From an uncultured Bacteroidales bacterium (GTDB lineage Bacteria; Bacteroidota; Bacteroidia; Bacteroidales; FEN-979): a stretch of DNA of 64,000 nt. The notes under the pieces are model-generated. The model did no database searches. It was given only the letters and a program-made list of their open reading frames with translations, and was not told the origin of the DNA. The stretch lies in the NCBI GenBank assembly GCA_903903985.1, contig CAIVAT010000160.1, positions 20,219 to 84,218 of the forward strand, read 5' to 3'. The translations under genes were made by a program, and so were the position numbers. This document shows positions 22,969-30,767 of the stretch, in pieces. How positions within the stretch are numbered: the stretch's first letter is position 1; every line of letters starts with the position of its first letter.

Positions 22969-23559
22969 ATGATTCCCTGGAGCCCGAAATTTCTTTATTA
23001 CTTCATCCCCCTGATCAAAGCATCCAGATATCTGACATGGAGGTTTGGCCGGAAATTCCAGTGTTCAGGCATGAACCTTGACAGGATCAGGGAGGTGCTC
23101 AGGCCGGGCATGATCATCCTCTCTCACAGGGAATTCCAGATATCAAATCTTTTCATTGATGGTTACTGGACCCATACAGCCATGATCATGCCCAGGGATA
23201 AAATCATCGAAGCGACTGCGGAAGGGGTGAATATCCATGAACTTCGTGAATTTTTTATGAGAACCGATGATTTTGTGGTTCTTAAACCGAAATTCTGCGG
23301 CCGGGCAGAGATGGATAAAGCCTGCCGTCACGCCTCTGAAATTGTGGGGACTCCTTACAGTTTCGATTTCAACAATTCCGACAACTCATTTTATTGTTCT
23401 GAACTGATCCTGAAAGTATATGCCAGGACCTGTTGCTGGGACGATAAAAGCCAGGGTGAACCGAGCGAATTCAAAAAGCTATGTGACGGGAAAATTGTCC
23501 ATCCTGCCAATTTGTATGACAATCACGATGCATGGGAAATCGTTTTTCAGTTAAATTGA
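22969..23559 (+). CDS. YiiX/YaeF-like permuted NlpC/P60 cysteine hydrolase
   Basis: 196 aa. It matches the permuted papain-like amidases (C92/YiiX): LRPGMIILSHREFQISNLFI, then the His of DGYWTHTAMIMP, and the Cys in SFYCSELILKVY near the C-terminus. The permuted order (His before Cys) is typical. The first 30 residues are hydrophobic/basic (PKFLYYFIPLIKASRYLTW) and may tether it to the membrane. The gene ends 1 bp before the MeaB start (TGAG ATG), so the two are co-translated. Substrates in this family may be lipids or peptidoglycan peptides; the precise one is unknown. Confidence 0.85.
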   Translation: MIPWSPKFLYYFIPLIKASRYLTWRFGRKFQCSGMNLDRIREVLRPGMIILSHREFQISNLFIDGYWTHTAMIMPRDKIIEATAEGVNIHELREFFMRTDDFVVLKPKFCGRAEMDKACRHASEIVGTPYSFDFNNSDNSFYCSELILKVYARTCCWDDKSQGEPSEFKKLCDGKIVHPANLYDNHDAWEIVFQLN

Positions 23560-23560
23560 G

Positions 23561-24673
23561 ATGCCTGACAACACCAACCATAAAAGCGCCTTGCATGTAA
23601 TGAAAGGCATCAGCCAGCCCTCTCAGATCAATGAAGAGGCTGCAAAAAAACCTCATTCACACAAGCCCAGGTCACTGACTACCCAAGAGTATCTTGACGG
23701 GATATATTCCGGTAACCGAACCATTCTGAGCAAAGCAATTACGCTGATAGAAAGCAATTTAACCTCCCATCAGGAACAGGGGCAGGAGATCATTGCCGCC
23801 TGCCTGCAAAATCCAAAATCCAAAATCCAAAATCTAAACTCCAGAATCCGCATCGGCATTACAGGAGTTCCGGGAGTTGGTAAAAGTACATTCATAGAAG
23901 CCCTGGGAAAACACCTCACAGCAAAGGGGCATCAACTGGCGGTACTTGCCATCGACCCCAGCAGTTCAAGGTCGAAAGGCAGTATCCTGGGGGATAAAAC
24001 CCGAATGGAAGCGCTGGCCGTCGACCCCAATGCTTTCATCCGTCCATCCCCTGCTTCCGGTTCGCTTGGAGGCGTGGCACGCAAAACACGTGAAACAATC
24101 ATCCTGTGCGAAGCTGCCGGCTTTGATGTGATATTTGTTGAAACGGTGGGTGTTGGGCAATCAGAAACGACAGTACATTCCATGGTAGACTTTTTCCTGT
24201 TGCTCATGCTGGCCGGTGCAGGTGATGAATTGCAGGGTATCAAACGGGGCATCATCGAAATGGCCGACGCCATTGTAATCAACAAAGCCGATGGAGACAA
24301 CATCAATAAGGCTAAAACAGCCAGGATTGAATATGCGAATGCATTACACCTCTTCCCTCCACCGGAAAGTGGCTGGGTTCCCAAAACTGATACCTGTTCA
24401 TCTCTGACCATGGAGGGAATTGACCGTGTATGGGAAATGATCATGGAATATCAAAGAATTACAGAAAGCACCGGCTATTTTCATAGGCGACGGATGGAAC
24501 AGAACAGGCAGGTATTCAGGGAAACCATTGAAACGGGACTCCAGCACCACTTTTTTACCCAGAAGGAGATCAGCCATACCATTGCCAGGGTGGAAGACGA
24601 AATAATGAATGGACAGGCAAACCCATACCAGGCGGCGACTGAGTTGCTGGAGAGGTATTTTCAGGGGCAGTGA
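23561..24673 (+). CDS. meaB: Methylmalonyl-CoA mutase-associated GTPase MeaB (ArgK-type)
   Basis: 370 aa P-loop G3E GTPase. Walker A is GITGVPGVGKSTFIEALG (about residue 105), followed by VLAIDPSSSRSKGSILGDKT, the Asp/Glu-rich switch VIFVETVGVGQSETTVHSM, and base-specificity motif VINKADGDN. MeaB protects and loads the B12-dependent methylmalonyl-CoA mutase, whose genes are not in this window. The N-terminus is about 40 residues longer than usual. Just before the GTPase domain, residues about 84-96 are encoded by a 7-bp tandem repeat (AAAATCC units at 23808-23849) giving NPKSKIQNLNSR. That segment is probably an unstructured insertion. Confidence 0.93.
   Translation: MPDNTNHKSALHVMKGISQPSQINEEAAKKPHSHKPRSLTTQEYLDGIYSGNRTILSKAITLIESNLTSHQEQGQEIIAACLQNPKSKIQNLNSRIRIGITGVPGVGKSTFIEALGKHLTAKGHQLAVLAIDPSSSRSKGSILGDKTRMEALAVDPNAFIRPSPASGSLGGVARKTRETIILCEAAGFDVIFVETVGVGQSETTVHSMVDFFLLLMLAGAGDELQGIKRGIIEMADAIVINKADGDNINKAKTARIEYANALHLFPPPESGWVPKTDTCSSLTMEGIDRVWEMIMEYQRITESTGYFHRRRMEQNRQVFRETIETGLQHHFFTQKEISHTIARVEDEIMNGQANPYQAATELLERYFQGQ
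23808..23849 (+). repeat. In-frame 7-bp tandem repeat in meaB
   Basis: Six units of about 7 bp derived from AAAATCC (AAAATCC three times, then AAAATCT, AAACTCC, AGAATCC). Three 7-bp units equal seven codons, so the array stays in frame and appears as a Ser/Lys/Asn-rich stretch just before the GTPase domain. Confidence 0.7.
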
Positions 24674-24815
24674 CAGGGTAATAGGGTAACAGGGTGACAG
24701 GGTAACAGGGTGACAGGGTAACAGGGTAACAGGGTAATAGGGAAAGAAGGGATAAGTGAACAGTAACCTTGTCACCTTGTCACCCTATTACTTTGTTACC
24801 TTGTCACTTCATCAC
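24671..24815. repeat. 8-bp tandem repeat array and its inverted counterpart between convergent genes
   Basis: From 24674 about nine 8-bp units derived from CAGGGTAA (variants TAGGGTAA and CAGGGTGA) run to about 24745. From about 24764 a complementary array of TTGTCACC-like units runs to about 24815. The two halves can pair over tens of bases. The array fills the gap between the meaB and terC stops, so it may work as a bidirectional terminator. Confidence 0.8.
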
Positions 24816-25876
24816 CCCCTCAATCTTCGTTTCAGTATGATATTCCGGATATTTGATGCCAGCACACTGACGACGAGGATAGAGGCAATGACAATCAGTG
24901 AAACATTGGTGGAAATATTAAACACTGAATGGATCAGCATTTTTGTTCCGACAAAAGCAAGCAGTCCGGCAAGGCCCATCTTCAGGAAGTGGAACCGGTT
25001 CATGATGTCCATCACCAGGAAAAAGAGGGAACGTAACCCCAGGATGGCAAAAATATTGGAGAAAAAGACGATAAAGGGATCCTGGGTTACCGAAAATACT
25101 GCCGGCACCGAATCGACTGCGAAAATCACATCGGTGAACTCGATGATCATCAACACGATAAAAAGAGGTGTCACAAAAAGCTTTCCCTGGTTGCGGACGA
25201 AAAATGTTTCTGCATGTTCATCCTGGCTGACATTGAAAAAGCGTGAAACCAACCTGACAACAGGGTGCTTTTCGGTATCAATTTGTTCGTCGTTCGTGCC
25301 ATAAAGAAAATCGTAGGCCATTTTCACCCCGATGATCAGCAGCATCACTCCAAAAACATAGAGAAACCAGGAAAAACGCTGGATCAGGGCGCTCGCTGCA
25401 AAAATGAACAGAAACCGCATGATGATGGCGCCAATGATTCCCCAGAAAAGCACGCGCTTGAAATACTTCGGCTGGATGTTGAAGGAGATAAAAATCATCA
25501 CGATCACGAATACATTATCCACCGATAAAGAATATTCGATCAGGTATCCGGTCAAATATTCCAATGACAGGTTCCTGTTATAAACGCTGATGGCCTGGTC
25601 GACTCCCAAACCTTTCAGGTCGATGGGATGGTGGAACTTTGTGATCCTGCCCTGTATCTCTTCCAGGGTATCACAGCCATGTATCAAATTTCCATGGTAA
25701 CGGATCAGAAAATAAAATACAACCGAAACCCCAACCCAGACGATTGTCCAGGTCAACGCTTCCTTCAAGGATAAGGCATGGTTTTTCTTCTGGAAAAATC
25801 CGAGGTCAATCCCGAGCATCACGGCAATAAAAAGGAGGAAGGAAGTAAAAAAAATAATTTCGTTGTGGTTGGACAT
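24812..25876 (-). CDS. TerC/Alx family integral membrane protein
   Basis: 354 aa with about nine transmembrane segments. The two halves carry the TerC signatures: the first acidic-membrane motif is YLIEYSLSVDNVFVIVMIF, and the second is VLMIIEFTDVIFAVDSVPAV, with paired Asp/Asn inside helices as in manganese-exporting members. The cytoplasmic loop between (EQIDTEKHPVVRLVSRFFNV) is conserved in Alx-type proteins. Members export Mn2+ at the inner membrane or support metalation of secreted enzymes. The region upstream (25877-26026) holds no recognisable yybP-ykoY riboswitch. Confidence 0.92.
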   Translation of the reverse strand: MSNHNEIIFFTSFLLFIAVMLGIDLGFFQKKNHALSLKEALTWTIVWVGVSVVFYFLIRYHGNLIHGCDTLEEIQGRITKFHHPIDLKGLGVDQAISVYNRNLSLEYLTGYLIEYSLSVDNVFVIVMIFISFNIQPKYFKRVLFWGIIGAIIMRFLFIFAASALIQRFSWFLYVFGVMLLIIGVKMAYDFLYGTNDEQIDTEKHPVVRLVSRFFNVSQDEHAETFFVRNQGKLFVTPLFIVLMIIEFTDVIFAVDSVPAVFSVTQDPFIVFFSNIFAILGLRSLFFLVMDIMNRFHFLKMGLAGLLAFVGTKMLIHSVFNISTNVSLIVIASILVVSVLASNIRNIILKRRLRG

Positions 25877-25903
25877 TTGGGGTTAGAAATCGGGTTATGG
25901 CAA

Positions 25904-25945
25904 TAGATGCGATTTTCGATTTACGATTCTGGAATGACGCGTGAC
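25904..25945. repeat. Degenerate 7-bp tandem repeat
   Basis: Units in 7-bp register such as GCGATTT, TCGATTT, ACGATTC, then ACGCGTG and ACGAGTG, in the gap between terC and glnA. Similar in kind to the arrays in meaB, in the aminopeptidase gene and in murF-alr. Confidence 0.5.
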
Positions 25946-25985
25946 GAGTGTAAAGCAACAGGGTAACAAAATTATAAAAAATTCT

Positions 25986-25993
25986 TACTTTTG
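25986..25993 (+). promoter_or_regulatory. -7 promoter element of the glutamine synthetase gene
   Basis: TACTTTTG is a perfect TAnnTTTG and lies 33 bp before the ATG at 26027. Confidence 0.6.
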
Positions 25994-26026
25994 TGCGTAC
26001 TTCAATTTACCTGAAATATAAAGCCC

Positions 26027-27532
26027 ATGAACGAACACATCTCTCTGAATCCCAATACACTTGTTAGCTTTCTCGACAAACCGGCCGATGATTTCACCAA
26101 AGCGGACCTGATCCGTTTTATTGAAGCCCAGGGCATCCAGATGCTGAATTTCCGTTATTCTGCCGCCGATAGCCGTTTAAAAACACTGAATTTCATCATT
26201 AAGGACCGGCAGCATCTCGACAGTATTCTTTCTGCCGGTGAACGGGCTGACGGTTCAAGCCTCTTCCCCAACTATGTGGAAGCCGGTTCCTCCGATCTGT
26301 ATGTGATTCCCAGGTACCGATCAGCCTTTGTAAACCCTTTTTCTGCGATTCCTGCGCTGGATATTCTATGTTCCTACTACGACAAAGACGGGCAGCCATT
26401 TGCCAATTCCCCGGAATACATCCTGCGGAAATCACATGAAGTACTGAAACAAACGACAGGTTTTTCATTTGAAGTAATGGGGGAACTGGAATATTACATC
26501 ATCAGCGAGCAGGATCGTTTGTATGAAGCGGTCGATCAGCGCGGGTACCACGAATCATCGCCGTTTTGCAAATGGGAAAAACTGCGCATCGAAGCAATGC
26601 AAGCCATCGCCAAATGCGGTGGGTTTATCAAATATGGCCATTCTGAAGTTGGCAATTTCACGGAGGCCGGCCTCTCCTTTGAGCAAAATGAGATTGAATT
26701 TACACCGACCCGTCTCGAGGATGCCGCCGACCAGCTGCTGATCGCCAAGTGGATCCTCCGTTCCCTGGCATACAAATATGGCGTTACTATTACTTTTGCG
26801 CCCAAGATCACAACAGGAAAGGCCGGGAGCGGCATGCATGTGCACACCCGCCTGATGAAAAACGGCAGCAGCGTGATGCTTGACGATGGGAAACTATCTG
26901 ATACCGCCAAAAAAGCAATCGCAGGGTACCTTGATCTGTCACAGTCCCTGACAGCTTTCGGGAACATGATCCCCACAAGCTATTTCCGCCTCGTACCGCA
27001 CCAGGAAGCGCCGACCAATATCTGTTGGGGCGATCGCAACCGTTCGGTACTTGTTCGTGTACCGCTTGGCTGGGGGAACAAACACAACATGATTGTGGAT
27101 GCCAACCCGCAGGAGACTGAAACACAGAAGGGTTTCGGAAGCCGGCAGACGGTGGAGTTCCGCTGCCCTGACGGTTCGGCCGACATCTATTTGTTATTTG
27201 CCGGTTTAACCGTGGCTGCCCGCCATGGCATTGAGATGGAGCATGCACTGGCCTTTGCCGAAAAAACCTATGTGGATGTCAATATTTTTGAAGAAAAGCA
27301 CCATTCACGGGTGAGTCAACTGCAGCAATTGCCGCTCTCATGCTGGCATTCAGCTGAAGCGCTTGAAAAACAACGTAAAATTTATGAAGCGCATGGAATC
27401 TTCCCGCCTAAGATTGTTGACGGACTGATCAGGTATTTGAAAAACTTCAATGACCAGAACCTCAGAGAATCCATAAAAGACAATGAGAAGGAGGTCATGA
27501 AGCTTGTGAACACCTATTTACACTGCGGTTAA
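26027..27532 (+). CDS. glnA: Glutamine synthetase, type I-like
   Basis: 501 aa. Makes glutamine from glutamate, ammonia and ATP. Beta-grasp N-terminal domain (about 20-125), then the catalytic domain with the metal-binding FSFEVMGELEYYI, NEIEFTP, and the H-containing GKAGSGMHVHTRLMKNG (the family KPMFNDNGSGMHVHQS equivalent), then NRSVLVRVPLGW and TVEFRCPDGSADIYLLFAG (the family R/E ligand region). This is the shorter GSI-alpha/archaeal-like form; no Tyr adenylylation loop can be recognised. Single gene with its own promoter. Regulation by nitrogen is expected but no site is visible. Confidence 0.93.
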   Translation: MNEHISLNPNTLVSFLDKPADDFTKADLIRFIEAQGIQMLNFRYSAADSRLKTLNFIIKDRQHLDSILSAGERADGSSLFPNYVEAGSSDLYVIPRYRSAFVNPFSAIPALDILCSYYDKDGQPFANSPEYILRKSHEVLKQTTGFSFEVMGELEYYIISEQDRLYEAVDQRGYHESSPFCKWEKLRIEAMQAIAKCGGFIKYGHSEVGNFTEAGLSFEQNEIEFTPTRLEDAADQLLIAKWILRSLAYKYGVTITFAPKITTGKAGSGMHVHTRLMKNGSSVMLDDGKLSDTAKKAIAGYLDLSQSLTAFGNMIPTSYFRLVPHQEAPTNICWGDRNRSVLVRVPLGWGNKHNMIVDANPQETETQKGFGSRQTVEFRCPDGSADIYLLFAGLTVAARHGIEMEHALAFAEKTYVDVNIFEEKHHSRVSQLQQLPLSCWHSAEALEKQRKIYEAHGIFPPKIVDGLIRYLKNFNDQNLRESIKDNEKEVMKLVNTYLHCG

Positions 27533-27544
27533 GAGCCCGAATAC

Positions 27545-27580
27545 CTCTCCCCCAACCCATCCCAGGAAAAGGAAGGGGAG
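27545..27580. repeat. C/G-rich palindrome between glnA and the next gene
   Basis: CTCTCCCCCAACCC faces AAGGAAGGGGAG in an imperfect hairpin after the glnA stop. Related in composition to the other palindromes of the window, and may act as a terminator for both converging genes. Confidence 0.45.
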
Positions 27581-27615
27581 TACGTTCACCATATCTGAAA
27601 ACTCAAACCTGGAAC

Positions 27616-28761
27616 CTAAACCACTGTTTCGCGGTAGACAATGCCCCGATCTTTCAGTCCGTCAAGCAAATAGGCCACACATTCGGGCTGCCTTCCGATG
27701 AATTCCGGCACCGAGATGCCTTTTCGCGTATAGAGTCCGTCCGCGATCATTCGCAGGGCGACCGTTGCCGAATAGCCTGTGGTGCGGGCCATCGAATGGA
27801 TGCGGGTCGCAGCATCATATTTGTCGAAAAGATCCCAGGTATATCGCATCATTTTTCCTTCCTTTTTCCCTTCCACCATCACCTGCATTACCGTGATGTC
27901 AACTTCACCATCCAGCAGTTTCCATTTAGGGAACAGCAATCTGGCAGTCAGATCCATGGGTTTGATGCGGACGCCCCGAACCTCGATCTCCTCCTGGCTG
28001 AAAAAACCGGTTTCGCGCAATACCCGCATTTTTTCGATGTGCCCCGGATAACGCAGTGTTTTCTCCTTCATGTTGGGGCATTTCACTGTATGGGCCAGGG
28101 AACGAAGTCCGTCGGTATTAAAGGCCTCCAGTGTGCCGATACCCGGAAAGTTGATCAATTCAGGATCGGAAAGGGCAGGTTTTACGATAAGTTTTCCGTT
28201 TTCAATATAGCGGGCGGGCCGGGTGTATTCTTCAATTACATCGACCGGTGAAAAGACCGCCTTGTATTCATATGGCCATTCGCGGATCTCGGGAAGGCCG
28301 CCCACCATGTAAAGGATATTTTCCGTTTCATCCAGGAGGTGATCAGCATAACCGATGAGAACGTTGCACATGCCCGGGGCGACTCCCATATCCATGATGG
28401 CGGTGACATTGTTTTTACGTGCCAGCTCATCGAGTTCAAAGGGATCTTCGATGAAAAAGGCGATGTCGACCACATTTTTCCCTGCCCCGATGATGGCTTT
28501 CAACGTTTGAAAACCCATGAAACCCGGCACAGCATTGATCACCATATCATAATCCTTAACAAGGTGAGCCACCCTGACAGGGTCACTTAGATCGGCAACA
28601 ATTGTTTTCAAGCCGGTTTTGGCAGATGGTTGCTGGTCAGCAACATGTTGAAGTGCTGGTTGGCTGATATCGGCAACAGTCACATCGAATTTCGGATCTG
28701 CAAGGAGATCGAGTGCCATGGGTCCGCCCACGAGGCCGGCGCCGAGAACGATCACTTTCAT
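27616..28761 (-). CDS. Saccharopine dehydrogenase-like oxidoreductase
   Basis: 381 aa. N-terminal Rossmann fold with VIVLGAGLVGGPMALDLL (GxGxxG) and a second-strand acid in DVTVADISQPAL, then DYDMVINAVPGFMG and AIMDMGVAPGMCN. The C-terminal domain matches saccharopine dehydrogenase/carboxynorspermidine-type proteins (TLRYPGHIEKMRVLRETGFF). These enzymes reduce imines in lysine or polyamine metabolism; the exact reaction cannot be inferred. It stands 74 bp downstream of the GH16 lipoprotein gene. Whether it is the last gene of that transcript or a unit of its own is not clear from sequence. Confidence 0.88.
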   Translation of the reverse strand: MKVIVLGAGLVGGPMALDLLADPKFDVTVADISQPALQHVADQQPSAKTGLKTIVADLSDPVRVAHLVKDYDMVINAVPGFMGFQTLKAIIGAGKNVVDIAFFIEDPFELDELARKNNVTAIMDMGVAPGMCNVLIGYADHLLDETENILYMVGGLPEIREWPYEYKAVFSPVDVIEEYTRPARYIENGKLIVKPALSDPELINFPGIGTLEAFNTDGLRSLAHTVKCPNMKEKTLRYPGHIEKMRVLRETGFFSQEEIEVRGVRIKPMDLTARLLFPKWKLLDGEVDITVMQVMVEGKKEGKMMRYTWDLFDKYDAATRIHSMARTTGYSATVALRMIADGLYTRKGISVPEFIGRQPECVAYLLDGLKDRGIVYRETVV

Positions 28762-28834
28762 ATTGTCAGTATTAAATTAAATTGTTGAACATAAAATATC
28801 ACCTGCTCCGCGCAGGCGCGAAGATACAAAAACC

Positions 28835-30757
28835 CTATTCAATGGTCAGCTCCTGTATTTCGCCGACATAGTCCACTTTTGGAAATGGAATATTGTCTTG
28901 TGAATAAGCCGATCCCACCCACCATTTGGTGTTATGAAACTCCTGAGTGATGATGAGCAGCATCTGGTTATTCGGTATGGAGGTCACTTTGTCATCCATG
29001 TAACCAACCACATGCATTTTGTCTTTCGACGGCCCGATACGCCATATGATTTTATCGGGTTGCCAATCGATTTGAAAATAATAAAAGGAAGAGCCAAAGA
29101 GCTCGTCATCGCGTTCGGGTGTTTTTTGGGTCAGGGCACGGTAACTTTTATCCCAGCGGTGCGCCCAAAATATCTTCTCATCATAACGCACCGGGTAACA
29201 ACCATCATGAAATTCGGAAGGTTGCCAGCAGGCCATATCCCAATTGGTGCATGAAACCATGATCTTGTCATCATCGGCCAGAATTTCTTCAGGGAATGGT
29301 ACATTCCAGTTCAACACATTGTTTTGATCATCGATCCCGTTGCTGTATGCCGGAGGTAAAACCCACGATGGACAGTATGGCACTGTTTTCAGGATTTCAA
29401 AATCTATCTCGGAATAGCCGACATTCTTCACCCGCGGATCCTGCTGCCCGCCATAATAATTGGCCATATAGCCGTTTTTGTTGCAATCGCGGCGGAAATT
29501 CCAATCCGCCTGGCTCTGTGTGATGAGCCAGATGGCATTGGTGAGCCCGTTCCACATGTTGTTTTTATTCAGCAACTCGCTCAGTTTGCATTTCACGGTG
29601 TATTTGCCAAAGGTCATCCCGTGGCGGGTGATCACTCCGACATTTTGTTTCTGCCATTTACCAAATTCCGATTTCGGGTTGCGGATGGTGATGGTGTGTT
29701 TCACCGGGTCAGAGATGACCGTTTGACATGGATGCGGCGCCACGGATGCGGTAATCGCCACCAGCTCCTCCTTGCGGTAAAAACGCTTGTTCCAGTTATA
29801 GTCCATGCGCGAGTAATTGTCGTTGAGCACATCGGCAATCACAGGGATGTTGTTCATTTTGGTTGTAGGGTCGATAAAATGGACAAACTGTTCAAACGCT
29901 GCCTTATTGTAAAGAGCCGGATCCTGTCCACAGCAGTCAGTTTTCGACTTGTCTGCCTCTTCTTTGGAGTAAGCGGATGGGTTGATGTAGATACCGCTTC
30001 CGGGATCGGGACGGGCAACTACGGTCAACACCTCCTGGTATTTCTGAACGATCGTGTTTTTCAGCGATTTGCCAGCTCCGTAAAGAAAATAAAAATACGG
30101 GTTTACAAACCCCTGTTCATTTTTAAGGCTGATGTTTTGAACATTCTCGGGGATCTGTTTCTGCTTCACCATCTCCACCGTGGCCACCACCAGTAAAAAG
30201 CTGTAATTGCCAACCCGGAGGTTGCGTTTCCAGCGATCATTTTTATCCTGGTCAAAGTACTGCCTTTCATTCCTTGGGTTACCAACGATGCGGAACTGGC
30301 TTTTAACAATATGAAAATCATTGTCGGCCGGGATAGCCCCGGTTTCAGTAAAAGTTTTTGTTACATCTTCCCAGCTTCCGTAGAAATTTTCCCAGGCACA
30401 AGGGTGCTGCCTGGTGCTGTCGGCCCCATCGCGTTCCGGGAATTTATAGGACTCGTTCTGGTAGTATATCTTAAATGCAAAATTTTGCGGCACTTTCCCG
30501 GTGTTTTTCAACTTGAATTCCAGGTTAAAAAAACCGCCTTCCACCTGCTGAATCCCCGGGATCACAAAGCCCTGTTTCATGGCTTCAGCATAGTCGAGAA
30601 AAAGCGTCAGCCCCTGCTTCCAGTTTGCGATTGGGTTAAAGTCCTTCACAATAAACTGTTCGCTTGCAACCTCCGGCGATCTGTTCGATTGCCCGCAGGA
30701 GATAAACAAACCGGGAAGAAACAGGACGAGCAGCATATATCGGAGTGAACTGGGCAT
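28835..30757 (-). CDS. Lipoprotein with GH16-like glycoside hydrolase domain
   Basis: 640 aa. Signal peptide with lipobox LFISC (Cys21). N-terminal residues about 30-270 form an immunoglobulin/CBM-like part (EFKLKNTGKVPQNFAFKIYY). The C-terminal half is a concanavalin A-like domain: TIRNPKSEFGKWQKQNVG, FGKYTVKCKLS, NAIWLITQS, and the GH16 catalytic E-x-D-x-E motif in YSEIDFEIL (about 449-453), then FYYFQIDWQPDKIIWRIG. The two Glu act as nucleophile and acid (established for GH16). GH16 enzymes cut beta-1,3/1,4-glucans, agars and related polymers. Its operon place beside glycan acylation genes suggests trimming of the self-made polysaccharide or of a close analogue. Start: M1 (30757); M8 is also possible. 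Confidence 0.85.
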   Translation of the reverse strand: MPSSLRYMLLVLFLPGLFISCGQSNRSPEVASEQFIVKDFNPIANWKQGLTLFLDYAEAMKQGFVIPGIQQVEGGFFNLEFKLKNTGKVPQNFAFKIYYQNESYKFPERDGADSTRQHPCAWENFYGSWEDVTKTFTETGAIPADNDFHIVKSQFRIVGNPRNERQYFDQDKNDRWKRNLRVGNYSFLLVVATVEMVKQKQIPENVQNISLKNEQGFVNPYFYFLYGAGKSLKNTIVQKYQEVLTVVARPDPGSGIYINPSAYSKEEADKSKTDCCGQDPALYNKAAFEQFVHFIDPTTKMNNIPVIADVLNDNYSRMDYNWNKRFYRKEELVAITASVAPHPCQTVISDPVKHTITIRNPKSEFGKWQKQNVGVITRHGMTFGKYTVKCKLSELLNKNNMWNGLTNAIWLITQSQADWNFRRDCNKNGYMANYYGGQQDPRVKNVGYSEIDFEILKTVPYCPSWVLPPAYSNGIDDQNNVLNWNVPFPEEILADDDKIMVSCTNWDMACWQPSEFHDGCYPVRYDEKIFWAHRWDKSYRALTQKTPERDDELFGSSFYYFQIDWQPDKIIWRIGPSKDKMHVVGYMDDKVTSIPNNQMLLIITQEFHNTKWWVGSAYSQDNIPFPKVDYVGEIQELTIE

Positions 30758-30767
30758 AAATCGTTAA

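Noticed and set aside
25877..26026. yybP-ykoY manganese riboswitch upstream of terC
   Set aside because: No conserved stem-loop or core sequence can be found; the region holds a heptamer repeat and the glnA promoter.
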